A stretch of DNA of 64,000 nt from Hymenobacter latericoloratus. Lineage in GTDB: Bacteria > Bacteroidota > Bacteroidia > Cytophagales > Hymenobacteraceae. The stretch covers positions 496,001 through 560,000 of the forward strand of contig NZ_JACHNV010000002.1 in the NCBI RefSeq assembly GCF_014199535.1, given 5' to 3'. Made by a program: the position numbers and the translations under genes. The notes under the pieces were generated by a model that searched no databases, was not told where the DNA came from, and was given only the letters and a program-made list of their open reading frames with translations. The stretch's first letter is position 1. Every line of letters begins with the position of its first letter. This document shows positions 15,754 to 25,812 of the stretch, piece after piece.

Positions 15754-17684
15754 TTATAGCTGCGTTGGGTGAGCTTCACGTTCTCGAAACGCAAATCTTC
15801 CTTGTGAAGTGCCGAAGCCCGGTTATCACCGGTGTATTCCCAGGCCGCTACATACGTAAAGTTCTCATCGTCGCGCAGGGCTTCGCCTTCGGGCGTCTGG
15901 TATTCCTCGCGGAAGTGGCCGCCGCAGCTTTCATTGCGGTGGTAAGCATCGTCCACCATCAGCTCACCCAGCTCGAGGAAGTCGGCGACGCGGCCGGCTT
16001 TTTCCAGAGCCTGGTTCATTTCGGCCTCGGTTCCTACCAGTTTCAAGTCGCTCCAGAACTCCCGGCGCAGCTTCTGAATCTCGGCTTTAGCGTATTGCAG
16101 ACCCTCGGCCGTGCGGGCCATGCCGCAGTATTCCCACATAAGGTGTCCCAGCGCTTTATGGAAATCATCGGGGGTGCGGGTGCCGTTGATGCTCATGAGC
16201 TTCTGGACGCGGGCGCGCACTTCGGCTTCGGCCTCCTTGAAGGCGGGGTGCTCGGTGGTAACCGGCTTGGGCGGCGTCTGGGCCAGGTAGTCCCCAATGG
16301 TGTAGGGAATCACGAAGTAGCCGTCGGCCAGACCCTGCATCAGGGCCGAGGCCCCCAGGCGGTTAGCGCCGTGGTCAGAGAAGTTACACTCGCCGGTAGC
16401 GTACAGGCCGGGTACCGTGGTTTGCAGGTTGTAATCTACCCAGAGGCCACCCATGGTGTAGTGTACAGCCGGGTAAATGCGCATGGGCTGCTCGTAGGGA
16501 TTCTCGCCGGTAATCTTGGCGTACATGTCGAACAGGTTGCCGTACTTCTGGCTTACCCAGTCGGCACCGTTACGCTTGATGGCATCAGCGAAGTCGAGAT
16601 ATACGGCCAGGCCCGAGCTGCCTACCCCTCGTCCTTCGTCGCACATCATTTTGGCGTTGCGCGAAGCTACGTCGCGCGGTACCAGGTTACCGAAAGCGGG
16701 GTACTTGCGCTCCAGGAAGTAGTCCCGGTCTTCTTCCCGAATATCACCCACCCGGATTTCGCCTTTACGCAGGCGCTCGGCTGTTTCCTTGGAAGCGGGC
16801 ACCCATACGCGGCCATCGTTCCGCAGCGACTCCGACATCAGCGTCAGCTTCGACTGGTAGTCACCGGATACGGGAATGCAGGTAGGGTGAATCTGAGTAA
16901 AGCAGGGGTTAGCGAAGTAAGCTCCCTTTTTGTGCGCCCGCCAGGCGGCCGTGGCGTTGCTGTACTTGGCGTTGGTGCTCAGGTAGAACACGTTGCCATA
17001 GCCGCCGGTAGCCAGTACCACGGCGTGGGCCGCGTGCTGCTCAATTTCGCCGGTAATCAGGTTGCGGGTAATGATGCCCCGGGCCTGCCCATCCACGATA
17101 ACCACATCCAGCATTTCGGTGCGGGTGTAGAGCTTCACCTTGCCATAGGCTACCTGGCGCGAAAGAGCCGAGTAAGCGCCCAACAGCAGCTGCTGGCCGG
17201 TTTGGCCACGGGCGTAGAACGTGCGGCTTACCTGCGCGCCCCCGAAGGAGCGGTTGGCCAGCAGTCCGCCGTACTCGCGGGCGAAGGGCACACCCTGGGC
17301 CACGCACTGGTCGATGATGTTGACCGATACCTGGGCCAGACGGTACACGTTGGCTTCGCGGGCGCGGTAGTCACCCCCTTTAATCGTATCGTAGAACAGG
17401 CGGTACACCGAGTCACCGTCGTTCTGGTAGTTTTTAGCGGCATTGATACCCCCTTGCGCGGCAATGGAGTGCGCCCGGCGCGGGGAATCGTGGTAGGTAA
17501 AGGCCTTTACGTTGTAGCCCAGCTCCGCCAAAGAGGCGGCGGCCGAAGCCCCGGCCAGGCCGGTGCCCACCACAATAACGTCGTATTTCCGCTTGTTGGC
17601 GGGGTTTACGAGTTTAACGTTGAATTTATGCTTGTCCCACTTTTCGGCCAACGGGCCTTCGGGAATTTTGGAATCCGGAAACAT
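15750..17684 (-). CDS. sdhA: Succinate dehydrogenase / fumarate reductase flavoprotein subunit
   Basis: SdhA oxidises succinate to fumarate, or the reverse, with covalently bound FAD on the cytoplasmic side of the membrane. The 644 residues have the dinucleotide loop [12 protein letters not shown] near residue 40. The FAD-linking region is [13 protein letters not shown], whose His is the usual covalent attachment site. Active-site segments include HPTCIP and the later [14 protein letters not shown]. Length and motifs fit the type paired with a one-subunit cytochrome b558. It lies 19 bases after sdhC. Confidence 0.97.
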   Translation of the reverse strand: MFPDSKIPEGPLAEKWDKHKFNVKLVNPANKRKYDVIVVGTGLAGASAAASLAELGYNVKAFTYHDSPRRAHSIAAQGGINAAKNYQNDGDSVYRLFYDTIKGGDYRAREANVYRLAQVSVNIIDQCVAQGVPFAREYGGLLANRSFGGAQVSRTFYARGQTGQQLLLGAYSALSRQVAYGKVKLYTRTEMLDVVIVDGQARGIITRNLITGEIEQHAAHAVVLATGGYGNVFYLSTNAKYSNATAAWRAHKKGAYFANPCFTQIHPTCIPVSGDYQSKLTLMSESLRNDGRVWVPASKETAERLRKGEIRVGDIREEDRDYFLERKYPAFGNLVPRDVASRNAKMMCDEGRGVGSSGLAVYLDFADAIKRNGADWVSQKYGNLFDMYAKITGENPYEQPMRIYPAVHYTMGGLWVDYNLQTTVPGLYATGECNFSDHGANRLGASALMQGLADGYFVIPYTIGDYLAQTPPKPVTTEHPAFKEAEAEVRARVQKLMSINGTRTPDDFHKALGHLMWEYCGMARTAEGLQYAKAEIQKLRREFWSDLKLVGTEAEMNQALEKAGRVADFLELGELMVDDAYHRNESCGGHFREEYQTPEGEALRDDENFTYVAAWEYTGDNRASALHKEDLRFENVKLTQRSYK

Positions 17685-17703
17685 CGGCAGTCGAGTTTAG
17701 GAC

Positions 17704-18378
17704 TTATTTGAAAAAGTAGAAGTAGATCGGCATGGCGGCGAAGGCGGCGCACACAACAATCGAGAAGCCGTAACCGATAAACTTGATGGCCGGCGTGTAC
17801 TTGCGGTGGGTCAGGCCCAGCGTCTGGAAGGCGCTGCTGAAGCCGTGCAGCAAGTGGTAAAGCAGGGCTACCTGGCCCACCACGTAAAGCAGTACATACA
17901 GCGGATCTTTGAAGGCCGCAAGTACCAGGGCGTAAGCATCTTCGTTGCCATTGGCGTCGCGCGGTACATCAGTAAAGCGCAGGGAGCCGAAGAAGTTGTA
18001 GAGGTGCACAATCAGGAAGAACAGCACGATGCTGCCCAGCAGGGCCATGCTGCGCGAGTGCCAGGAGCTGTTCTGCTCAATATGGTCCACCACGTAGCGC
18101 TGATTGCCCCGGGCGGCGCGGTTTTTAGCGGCCAGGGCCAGGCCCTCGTAGATGTGGAAGCCAAAGCCCAGCACCAGCACAATTTCCATGGTGCGGATCA
18201 GGGGATTATGGCCCATAAACTCGGAGTAGGCATTAAAGGCCGCTCCATTATCGGCGTTGAATAACTGCAGGTTCCCGACCAGGTGAACCACCAGGAAGGT
18301 GCAGAGAAACAGGCCCGTAACGGCCATGATAATCTTACGGCCGATGCTACTGGAAAAGGTTTTTGTAATCCAACTCAT
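17704..18378 (-). CDS. sdhC: Succinate dehydrogenase cytochrome b558 subunit
   Basis: This is the membrane anchor that binds haem b and passes electrons to the quinone pool (menaquinone is expected in this phylum). The 224 residues form five hydrophobic segments, with histidines in FLVVHLVGNLQ, GFGFHIYEG, IVHLYNFFG and YHLLHGFSSAFQ that can serve as haem ligands. No separate sdhD exists, in line with the single-subunit type known from Bacillus and Wolinella. It is the first gene of the operon and follows a good promoter. The start MSWITKTFSSSIGRK is typical for the family. Confidence 0.96.
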   Translation of the reverse strand: MSWITKTFSSSIGRKIIMAVTGLFLCTFLVVHLVGNLQLFNADNGAAFNAYSEFMGHNPLIRTMEIVLVLGFGFHIYEGLALAAKNRAARGNQRYVVDHIEQNSSWHSRSMALLGSIVLFFLIVHLYNFFGSLRFTDVPRDANGNEDAYALVLAAFKDPLYVLLYVVGQVALLYHLLHGFSSAFQTLGLTHRKYTPAIKFIGYGFSIVVCAAFAAMPIYFYFFK

Positions 18379-18420
18379 AGAGAGCTACTGAAGGGGTGTG
18401 GGTAGGTCAGTTGTAACGGT

Positions 18421-18451
18421 CAAAGGTAGGCGCCAACCTAGTAGGAAACAA
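18421..18451 (-). promoter_or_regulatory. Predicted promoter of sdhCAB
   Basis: On the minus strand, TTG (18451-18449) and after 20 bases TACCTTTG (18428-18421) match the Bacteroidetes consensus, with a perfect -7 box. Initiation near 18415 leaves a leader of about 37 bases to the sdhC ATG. Confidence 0.6.
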
Positions 18452-18612
18452 TCTGAATAAGGCTTTCACGTTACAGTGAATCTATAGCTGCCGGGCTTCG
18501 TTAGTACCTTGCGGTAACTACTTAACCTAAATGCAAGGGCTTTTGTTAGGTTCTAGCTAGGTTTTTGCTGAACTTCCCTGCCTTCCTTTCCGCCTATCAA
18601 TACCCTGACTCT

Positions 18613-21504
18613 ATGAATCTTCCGCTACTGAACCGCCCGCTGCGGCTTTGGCTGGCCGGGCTCCTATTGCTAGTAGCCTGGCTAGGGACACCCTCTGCGT
18701 CCTACGCCACCCACCTGCGGGCCGGCGACATCCAGGCCAAGACGGACACTACCCTGCCCGCCGAGAACCGCAACCCCCGCCGAATCTTCTTCAAGATGAT
18801 TCTCTATACCAGCGTTACTACCACCGGCGGGCAGTTAGCAGCGGATGAGCCCACTGTAACCATATTTTACGGTGATAACACCAACTCGGGGGAGGGGGGC
18901 ATTCCCCGGGTCAAGAGGACGTTGGTTGCCCCCAATGTCTATCGGAACGTGTACTACTTCGAGCACACGTACAATGCCCCCGGGAACTATCTGGTTAGCT
19001 ACCTGAGTGTAAACCGGGTAGCCGGGGTGCAAAATCTGACTAACTCGGTGAATGAGTCGTTCTATATCTCGACGCGCATCATTCTCGACCCTATTCTAAA
19101 GGAAAACAGCTCGCCGGCCCTACTGGCTCCGGCCATTGACCAAGCCAGCCGTCGGCAGGTGTTTCTGCACAACCCGGCCGCGTACGACGCGGATGGCGAC
19201 TCACTGGTTTTCCTGCGGCGGGAAAGTCAGCAGGCGGGCAACCCTAGCACGCTGGTAAGCAACGGCTCTAACCCCCGGCCCACCACCGTTTCGGGCTTCC
19301 GCTTCCCCGATGATGGGTTTTTCCGGGCCATTCAGGTACCCTATATAGGCCCGCCCGTGGGGGTGCCGAATGACCCGGCCATCTACCGGCAGGACATCAA
19401 TACCGGGCAGATTGTGTGGAACTCGCCGGAGGTAGTGGGCGAGTACAACGTGGCTATGGTGGTGCAGGAATGGCGCCGCATTCCGGGGGCTCCGCCGCGC
19501 CTGATGGGCGAGGTAATCCGGGATATGCAGATTACGGTAACCCCGAGCAACAACCTGCGCCCTACCCTGGTAGTGCCGCCCGATTTGTGCGTGGTAGCCG
19601 GCACGCCTATTCCGCCCATTGTCGTGACGGCCACCGACCCGGAAAATAACCGCATCCTGCTGGAAGCTTACGGCGGCATGATTCCGCCGGCTACGTTCGT
19701 GCAAAACTCGCAGGGGCCGCCTACCGCCCGCGGTACGTTTAACTGGACGCCTTCCTGCTCCGATATTCGCTCTGACCCGCACCAAGTGCTGTTCAAAGCC
19801 ACCGACCAACCGGCTGCTGGACTCACGCCCTTAATTGACGAGCGGCCGCTGCGCATCACCGTAGTGGGGCCGCCGCCCCAGAACCTGCGGGTAACCCCCG
19901 TGGGCAATACCGCCCGCCTCGACTGGGACAACTACCTGTGCCAGAACCCCGGCGCCGAGATTCGGGTGTACCGGCGTGAAAACGAAAGTGGCTGGACCCC
20001 GGGCCCTTGTGAAACGGGTATTCCGGCCTCGCGGGGCTACACCCGGATTGGGACCATCAACGTGGGTAGCCGCACTTTCCTCGATGACAACAACGGCCGC
20101 GGGCTGGAGCGGGGCAAAAATTACTGCTACCGCATTTACGTGGAGTTTGCCCGCCCCGCCGGGGGCGCCAGCATTGCCTCCAACGAAGCCTGCGTGAAAG
20201 TAACCGGCCGCTCGGCCCGCCTGACCCACGTGACCGTGGACCGCACCAGCACCACCAACGGGCAGATTACGGTGCGCTGGAACAAACCCGCGCCGACGGC
20301 AGCATTCAACGCGCCGGCGGGCTATTTCCTGTACCGGGCGGTTGGGCAAAACCCGGCGGCCGGCAGCTACACCCGAATCGACCGGGAGTTTGGCCTGAAT
20401 GATACTACCTGGGTAGATGGCGGCCTGAACACCACCGAAAATGCGTATTCGTACCGCTTGGTATTCTTCCGGGCGGCTACCGCCAACCCCTCCGATACTA
20501 CCCGCATTCGGGAACGGCCGGCCCCGGCTTCCAGCGTGCGCATTGAAGCAACCCCGAATCCGCTGACCAACAGCATCGGGCTTACCTGGACCTACAACGT
20601 ACCCTGGGACAACTCGCAACGGCCTACCACCATCTACCGGCGCCTGCAGAACGGTACGTTTGCGCCGGTTGGGAAGGTAACCGGCACCGCCCCGGGCGGC
20701 ACATTCACCGACCGGGGCACTACGGCCCGGCCCCTGGTGAAAGGCGAAACCTATTGCTACTACGTGAAAACGAACGGCACCTACGACATCTCCCTGCCGG
20801 ATTCATTGATTAACCTGAGCCAGGAACAATGCGTGTCGCTGCTACCCATTCCGTGCACGCCTATCCTGACGCTCAAGCCCACGAATTGTGACAGTCTGGC
20901 CAGTCGCCTCTTCGACCTGCCAGCTACCACGCCCGCCAGCGGGGAAATCTATAACAACTACCTGAGTTGGACGCTGAGCAATGAGCCTACCGCTGATTGC
21001 AGCCGCGACATTGTTACCTACATTATTTACTACGCTCCCAACGACACGGAGCCGCTGAAAGAACTGGACCGGGTGCCCGGTACCCAAACCACCTACGTGC
21101 ACCAGGGCCTGCGCAGTGCCGCCGGCTGCTACGCGGTGCAGGCCGTGGATGCCAACCGGGCCGTGAGTGCACTCAGCAACAAGGAGTGCAAAGACAACTG
21201 CCTGCTGTTTTTGCTGCCCAACATCTTCACCCCGAACGGCGACGGCCGCAACGACACTTTCCGGCCCAAAGTGTTCAGCCCGATTGAGCGGACCGTGGTG
21301 AAAATCTACAACCGTTGGGGCACGAAGGTGTACGAAAGTGACCGGGATCCGCTTATCAACTGGAGCGGGGGTAGCACCGGACCTGAATCCGGCTCCGGAA
21401 CCCGCGTTTCGGAAGGCATGTACTTCTACCAGGCCGAGGTAGAGTTCAAGGACGCCAACCGCACCAAGCGTACGTTCAAAGGCTGGGTGCAGATTAACCG
21501 CTAA
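18613..21504 (+). CDS. Large secreted FN3-repeat protein with T9SS type B sorting domain
   Basis: The 963-residue product has a signal peptide (about 1-35, ending ASYA), then THLRAGDIQAK. Next come a calcium-binding-like stretch with DADGDS and several fibronectin type III-like repeats (about 430-860). It ends in a C-terminal block that starts LPNIFTPNGDGRNDTF and includes VKIYNRWGTKVYES, the gliding-motility-associated / T9SS type B sorting domain. Such proteins pass the outer membrane through the type IX system and usually stay on the surface or act as adhesins. The frame is open to a TTG at 18565, but the signal peptide starts at the ATG at 18613. Exact function unknown. Confidence 0.92.
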   Translation: MNLPLLNRPLRLWLAGLLLLVAWLGTPSASYATHLRAGDIQAKTDTTLPAENRNPRRIFFKMILYTSVTTTGGQLAADEPTVTIFYGDNTNSGEGGIPRVKRTLVAPNVYRNVYYFEHTYNAPGNYLVSYLSVNRVAGVQNLTNSVNESFYISTRIILDPILKENSSPALLAPAIDQASRRQVFLHNPAAYDADGDSLVFLRRESQQAGNPSTLVSNGSNPRPTTVSGFRFPDDGFFRAIQVPYIGPPVGVPNDPAIYRQDINTGQIVWNSPEVVGEYNVAMVVQEWRRIPGAPPRLMGEVIRDMQITVTPSNNLRPTLVVPPDLCVVAGTPIPPIVVTATDPENNRILLEAYGGMIPPATFVQNSQGPPTARGTFNWTPSCSDIRSDPHQVLFKATDQPAAGLTPLIDERPLRITVVGPPPQNLRVTPVGNTARLDWDNYLCQNPGAEIRVYRRENESGWTPGPCETGIPASRGYTRIGTINVGSRTFLDDNNGRGLERGKNYCYRIYVEFARPAGGASIASNEACVKVTGRSARLTHVTVDRTSTTNGQITVRWNKPAPTAAFNAPAGYFLYRAVGQNPAAGSYTRIDREFGLNDTTWVDGGLNTTENAYSYRLVFFRAATANPSDTTRIRERPAPASSVRIEATPNPLTNSIGLTWTYNVPWDNSQRPTTIYRRLQNGTFAPVGKVTGTAPGGTFTDRGTTARPLVKGETYCYYVKTNGTYDISLPDSLINLSQEQCVSLLPIPCTPILTLKPTNCDSLASRLFDLPATTPASGEIYNNYLSWTLSNEPTADCSRDIVTYIIYYAPNDTEPLKELDRVPGTQTTYVHQGLRSAAGCYAVQAVDANRAVSALSNKECKDNCLLFLLPNIFTPNGDGRNDTFRPKVFSPIERTVVKIYNRWGTKVYESDRDPLINWSGGSTGPESGSGTRVSEGMYFYQAEVEFKDANRTKRTFKGWVQINR

Positions 21505-21517
21505 ATCCGCCGCATAC

Positions 21518-21557
21518 AAAAAGACCGGCCGAGCTCCAGCGCTCGGCCGGTCTTTTT
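21518..21557 (+). terminator. Strong terminator after the T9SS type B gene
   Basis: A 17-bp perfect stem (21518-21534 with 21541-21557) has a six-base loop and ends in five T. It lies 13 bases after the stop. Confidence 0.92.
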
Positions 21558-21582
21558 ATATGCGCTGTACTTTCTTTGATCT

Positions 21583-21903
21583 ATGAACCGACTCATTCCT
21601 CTTCTGGTAGTGCTGTCCATGACTGCCTGCACCTCCACTAATTCAGCTTCTACCACGGAGCCCACTAGCGCTACCAGTGCCGCGGCCACCACTGAAGCCC
21701 AGGCCGTTGCTTTGGCCAGCCGCTACTTTCGCGCCCAGCCCGATTCGGCTGTGTATCAGCTGCAAACCCTGACGGTGGTGGATGCTGGTACCAGTTGGCA
21801 GGTACTGGTCAAGCGTTCCGACAGGGTAGGAGTGAAGCCCGATAACGCGGCCGTGAACGTAGATAAGCAGACCGGCCAGGTTAGTCGGGTATTGGTAAAG
21901 TAG
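21583..21903 (+). CDS. Small lipoprotein of unknown function
   Basis: The 106 residues begin with a lipoprotein signal (MNRLIPLLVVLSMTACTS, lipobox SMTAC, Cys 16). A Ser/Thr/Ala-rich linker (about 18-40) follows, then a small folded domain with two strands and the ending VNVDKQTGQVSRVLVK. That ending recalls PepSY or other small ligand-binding beta domains, but the similarity is too weak to name a family. The -7-like sequence TTTCTTTG ends only four bases before the ATG, so the mRNA may be nearly leaderless. Confidence 0.8.
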   Translation: MNRLIPLLVVLSMTACTSTNSASTTEPTSATSAAATTEAQAVALASRYFRAQPDSAVYQLQTLTVVDAGTSWQVLVKRSDRVGVKPDNAAVNVDKQTGQVSRVLVK

Positions 21904-22016
21904 CGCAGCACCAGCTTTGGGCTTTCCGGCCGATTTGTGCAGCTTGCGCCCTTATCTTTTCCACCCTTGCGCAGCCCTCCGCCGAAAGGCAGTTCGGCTG
22001 CCGTATTTCTGAACTG

Positions 22017-22904
22017 ATGAAAGCAGTAATTTTTCCCGGGCAGGGCAGCCAGTTCAGCGGCATGGGCCGCGACCTGTACGAGCAGCACCCCGCGGCCAAG
22101 CGCCTGATGGACCAGGCCAACGAAATCCTGGGCTTTTCCCTCACCGACGTGATGTTCAGCGGCTCCGACGAAGACCTGCGCCGCACCGACGTAACCCAGC
22201 CCGCCATCTTCCTGCATTCCGTGGCCCTGGCTGCCGTGCTGCCCGATCTGAACCCAGCTATGGTGGCGGGTCATTCGCTGGGCGAGTTTTCGGCGCTGGT
22301 AGCCGCCAAGGTGCTCAAGTTTGAAGACGCCCTGCGCCTAGTGGCCCAGCGCGCTCAGGCCATGCAGGCCGCCTGCCAGGAGCAGCCCGGCACCATGGCC
22401 GCCATCCTCGGCCTCGACGACGATACCACGGCCCGCATCTGCCAGGAAATCAGCGCGGGCGGCAACGTGGTGGTGGCTGCCAACTATAACTGCCCCGGCC
22501 AATTGGTCGTGTCGGGTTCCCAGCGCGGCATTGAGCTAGCCTGCGAGCAGCTGAAAGCGGCCGGTGCCAAGCGCGCCCTACCCCTGCCGGTGGGCGGAGC
22601 CTTCCACTCGCCCCTGATGCAGTCGGCGGAAGCAGCCCTGGCCCAGGCCATTGCCGGCACTACTTTCTCGGCCGGCATTTGCCCCGTGTACCAGAACGTG
22701 GACGCCGCCCCCCACACCGACCCCGACGAAATCCGGGAAAACCTGGTGCGTCAGCTCACCGCTCCCGTCCGCTGGACCCAGAGCGTGCAGCGCATGGTAG
22801 CCGATGGCGCCACCGAGTTTGTAGAGTGCGGCCCCGGCAAAGTGCTGCAAGGCCTAGTGAAGAAAATTGCCCCGGAAGCAGCGGCGAGTTCGGCAGCGGT
22901 GTAG
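22017..22904 (+). CDS. fabD: FabD, malonyl-CoA:ACP transacylase
   Basis: FabD moves the malonyl group from CoA to acyl carrier protein for fatty acid synthesis in the cytoplasm. The 295 residues start with the family hallmark IFPGQGSQFSGMG. They carry the catalytic serine in GHSLGEFSAL (about 81-90), the active-site His region GGAFHSPLM, and the closing ECGPGKVLQGL. It stands as a single gene with a terminator after it. The start ATG precedes the conserved N-terminus directly. Confidence 0.97.
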   Translation: MKAVIFPGQGSQFSGMGRDLYEQHPAAKRLMDQANEILGFSLTDVMFSGSDEDLRRTDVTQPAIFLHSVALAAVLPDLNPAMVAGHSLGEFSALVAAKVLKFEDALRLVAQRAQAMQAACQEQPGTMAAILGLDDDTTARICQEISAGGNVVVAANYNCPGQLVVSGSQRGIELACEQLKAAGAKRALPLPVGGAFHSPLMQSAEAALAQAIAGTTFSAGICPVYQNVDAAPHTDPDEIRENLVRQLTAPVRWTQSVQRMVADGATEFVECGPGKVLQGLVKKIAPEAAASSAAV

Positions 22905-22925
22905 GTTGAATTCACTACAGAAATG

Positions 22926-22957
22926 AAAGCCCGTTAGTTATGCTAGCGGGCTTTTTT
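22926..22957 (+). terminator. Terminator after fabD
   Basis: AAAGCCCGTTAG (22926-22937) pairs with CTAGCGGGCTTT (22943-22954), with one G-T pair, and is followed by T residues. folK converges on it from the other side. Confidence 0.85.
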
Positions 22958-22989
22958 ATTAGATACTACCTCTACTGGTTTAAATAACG

Positions 22990-23472
22990 CTAATCTACTC
23001 GCTTCACTTCCAACATATCTGCACACTCCACCAATAATTCCGCTACCGGCTTTTCCAACCCTGGATGCACAACATTAGCTGCAATTTCAGCGAGTGGTAC
23101 CAACGCAAAACGGCGCTCCGGCAGGCGCGGGTGAGGCAGGGTGAGGCGCTCCGTGTTGAGAACAAGGTCATCATAGAGCAGAATGTCCACGTCGAGGGTG
23201 CGGGCGCCCCAACGAACCAGCCGCTCCCGCCCAGCGCGCTGCTCGGTGGCCTGGCATATTTCCAGCAGTTGGAGGGGTAGGAGAGTGGTCTGCAGACAGA
23301 CGGCCTGATTCAGAAAAGCCGGCTGGTCTTCGAGGCCCCAGGCGGCGGTTTCGTAGAGCGCCGAGGCGGCTACCACGTTGCCGGCGGTAGCATTCAAGTA
23401 GTCTATAGCCTCGCGCAGAATCGTGGTTCGGTCGCCGAGGTTGGAGCCGAGGAGGAGGTAGGCGGTGGGCAT
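22990..23472 (-). CDS. folK: FolK, HPPK (6-hydroxymethyl-7,8-dihydropterin pyrophosphokinase)
   Basis: FolK pyrophosphorylates 6-hydroxymethyl-7,8-dihydropterin in folate synthesis. The 160 residues are a normal length. LLGSNLGDR at the start binds substrate, and RWGARTLDVDILLYDD carries the Asp pair that binds magnesium. LPHPRLPERRFALVPLAEI is the usual closing motif. It lies 4 bases downstream of the alpha/beta hydrolase gene, so the two are probably co-transcribed. Confidence 0.96.
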   Translation of the reverse strand: MPTAYLLLGSNLGDRTTILREAIDYLNATAGNVVAASALYETAAWGLEDQPAFLNQAVCLQTTLLPLQLLEICQATEQRAGRERLVRWGARTLDVDILLYDDLVLNTERLTLPHPRLPERRFALVPLAEIAANVVHPGLEKPVAELLVECADMLEVKRVD

Positions 23473-23476
23473 AGGG

Positions 23477-24349
23477 CTACAGAACGCGGCCCAGAAACTC
23501 CATCGTCACTTCTGCGGCGGTCAGGGCCTGAGTGGGTAGCTCCGGATTTGGCCACGGGTGGCTACCCCCAAAGTTGTGCGTAACCCCCGGCAGGATGGCC
23601 AGCTCGGCATCAGGCTTCCAGGTTTTGAGCTCGTGGGCGCGTTGCACAGGCACGGTTTCGTCCTGGTCGCCGTGCAGCACCAGGAGGGGCTGCCGGAGCT
23701 TGCGGCGCACGTTGTGCGGAATATCCAGGCGCAGCCGGTTCTGGTGGTAGTCCTCCACGATCTGGAAGTAAAGCGGGAGTTGCTGTTTGGTGCGGCTGTT
23801 TTCCACGTAGTACACGCCCTGCTGCTGCCAGTGCTGCATGAGCTCCTCGGTCCAGCCGGGGTTCACGTTGTTGATGGCGGCCCAGCTCACCACGGCCTTC
23901 ACGCGGGTGTCTTCGGCGGCCTTCAGCAGCACCAGCCCGCCGCCCCGGCTGTGGCCGATGAGGGCCAGGCGCGCCAGGTCCAGCTCGGCGCGGGGCAGCT
24001 GGGTTTCGTCGGCCTGGTGGAGGTAGTCGAGCAGAGTACCGATGTCGTTCAGCTCCAGGGAGAAGTTGTTGCGGCCAAAGGCTTCCAGGTCCTCCAGGTC
24101 GCCGGTGCCATTTACTACCACGCCATTATGCGAGAGGTTGAGCTTCACGAACACTACCCCCTGGCGGGCAAACCACTCGGCCAATACATTGAAATGGCCC
24201 CAGTCTTTGAACCCCTTAAACCCGTGCACGAACACCACCACCGGCTTAGGCTGGCCGGTGGGCACGTAGCGCACATCGGCGGCGAAAGGGCGCGCATGAT
24301 GGAGGCTGGTGAGCGACAAATCAAGGCGGATAGGCTGAGAATGGGTCAT
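23477..24349 (-). CDS. Alpha/beta hydrolase (dienelactone hydrolase / prolyl oligopeptidase-like)
   Basis: The 290 residues form a single alpha/beta hydrolase domain without signal peptide. VFVHGFKGFKDWGHF is the oxyanion loop, the nucleophile is Ser in GHSRGGG (about 144-150), the acid Asp is in HGDQDETVP, and the His is in THNFGGSHP. The substrate is unknown. It is the first gene of a pair with folK, but no folate link is apparent. Confidence 0.9.
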   Translation of the reverse strand: MTHSQPIRLDLSLTSLHHARPFAADVRYVPTGQPKPVVVFVHGFKGFKDWGHFNVLAEWFARQGVVFVKLNLSHNGVVVNGTGDLEDLEAFGRNNFSLELNDIGTLLDYLHQADETQLPRAELDLARLALIGHSRGGGLVLLKAAEDTRVKAVVSWAAINNVNPGWTEELMQHWQQQGVYYVENSRTKQQLPLYFQIVEDYHQNRLRLDIPHNVRRKLRQPLLVLHGDQDETVPVQRAHELKTWKPDAELAILPGVTHNFGGSHPWPNPELPTQALTAAEVTMEFLGRVL

Positions 24350-24719
24350 AGAGGCGAAGGTAAGCGGTGAAATGGGATATGGCGAACCAGGCCAATTTGG
24401 CGCTCTGGCTGCGCTAACGGCATAATCTCGGCCGCCTCTCCCGAAGCCCTACCCCTCCGAATGCCACAAACCCATTCTGCCGGTCCTTGTTATGTCCTGA
24501 GCCGACGGTGGTATTCGTTAGTTGTTTATTGCCTAGTCCGCTGCTACTCCTATACCCGTTCCGACGCGCTTGGAAGGCGTTGTTATTTTCAGGCTGGTTG
24601 CAGTAAGAGGAAGCAGAGAGTCGGCCTTCACCCTGGTTTACGGGGCCTTTCCCTCGCCAGCTCACCCACTCATGATTTCACCTTTTTCCCCGTATCATTG
24701 CAGCGCTCAACCCACCCGC
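24350..24719 (+). other. Gene-free divergent region
   Basis: Between the minus-strand hydrolase and the plus-strand prenyl synthase there are 370 bases with no convincing coding frame, no long palindrome and no clear TAnnTTTG box. It presumably holds both promoters. Open frames here lack signals or family features. Confidence 0.5.
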
Positions 24720-25700
24720 ATGACCGTAACGCTGGACCAGATACAGGCGCCCATCGCCGCCGAGATGGAGGAGTTCGAAAAGAAATTCCGCCAGTCCATG
24801 CAAACGCGGCAGCTCCTGCTCGATAAAATCATGGGGTACATTGTGAAGCGCAAGGGCAAGCAGATCCGGCCCATGTTTGTGTTCTTCACGGCTAAAATCA
24901 GCGGCGGCGACCCGCTGCCGGAAGCCTCGTTCCGGGGCGCGGCCCTGATTGAGCTGCTGCACACGGCCACCCTGGTGCACGACGACGTAGTGGACGAATC
25001 GAACTACCGGCGCGGGTTCTTCTCCATCAATGCCCTCTGGAAAAACAAGATTGCCGTGCTCGTGGGCGACTACCTGCTGAGCAAAGGCCTGCTCCTGAGC
25101 CTGGAAAACAACGACTACGAGCTGCTCAAAATCGTGAGCAACGCGGTAAAGGAGCTGAGCGAAGGCGAACTGCTGCAGATTGAAAAAGCCCGCCGCCTCG
25201 ACATTACCGAGGACGTGTACTTCGACATCATCCGGCAGAAAACAGCTTCCCTGATTGCTTCCTGCTGCGCGGTAGGGGCGGCTTCAGCCGGGGCCGATGC
25301 GAAAACTATTGAGCGCGCCCGCCTTTTCGGCGAAAAGGTGGGTATGGCCTTCCAGATCAAGGACGACCTGTTCGATTACGGCACGGCCGAAATCGGGAAG
25401 CCGCTGGGCATTGATATCAAGGAGAAGAAGATGACCCTACCCCTCATCTACGCCCTTCAGCAGGCCGACTGGCTAACCAAGCGCCGCGTCATTTATAACG
25501 TGAAAAACAACGACGGCCGCAAGGACCGGGTGCAGCAGGTGATTGAGTACGTGAAAACCTCCGGGGGCCTGGAGTACGCCATTAAAGTGATGGAACGCTA
25601 CCGCGACGAAGCTCTGGAAATCCTGCGCACTTTCCCGGCTTCGGCCTCGCGCACTTCCCTGGAGCAGCTCATTAACTATACTATCGAGCGGGAGAAGTAA
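24720..25700 (+). CDS. ispB: Long-chain all-trans polyprenyl diphosphate synthase
   Basis: The enzyme extends farnesyl diphosphate with isopentenyl diphosphate to make the side chain of the respiratory quinone. The 326 residues have the first aspartate-rich motif in LVHDDVVDESNYRRG, the second in FQIKDDLFDYG, and GKQIRPMF near the start for diphosphate binding. The chain length cannot be read with certainty. The gene symbol follows the octaprenyl synthase family, and the true product may be C30-C40. The frame is open upstream to 24570, but the family start is at the ATG at 24720. Confidence 0.93.
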   Translation: MTVTLDQIQAPIAAEMEEFEKKFRQSMQTRQLLLDKIMGYIVKRKGKQIRPMFVFFTAKISGGDPLPEASFRGAALIELLHTATLVHDDVVDESNYRRGFFSINALWKNKIAVLVGDYLLSKGLLLSLENNDYELLKIVSNAVKELSEGELLQIEKARRLDITEDVYFDIIRQKTASLIASCCAVGAASAGADAKTIERARLFGEKVGMAFQIKDDLFDYGTAEIGKPLGIDIKEKKMTLPLIYALQQADWLTKRRVIYNVKNNDGRKDRVQQVIEYVKTSGGLEYAIKVMERYRDEALEILRTFPASASRTSLEQLINYTIEREK

Positions 25701-25726
25701 GCCGTACATCATTCAGGAATTTACTT

Positions 25727-25768
25727 AACACGAAAAAGGCTCGCCGAATGGCGAGCCTTTTTCGTGTT
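25727..25768. terminator. Bidirectional terminator
   Basis: A 19-bp perfect stem (25727-25745 with 25750-25768) with a four-base loop contains AAAAA/TTTTT. It separates the prenyl synthase gene from the converging zinc-ribbon gene and can serve both. Confidence 0.9.
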
Positions 25769-25812
25769 GAAGCATCAGGTAACCGGAGTTACTTCAGCTG
25801 CTTATAAGTGGC

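Noticed and set aside
15699..17711. Plus-strand open frame of 670 codons opposite sdhA
   Set aside because: High G+C leaves the reverse frame free of stops; SdhA motifs on the minus strand explain the region.
24461..24826. Plus-strand frame ahead of the prenyl synthase gene
   Set aside because: It overlaps the true start of the synthase in another frame and has low-complexity content.
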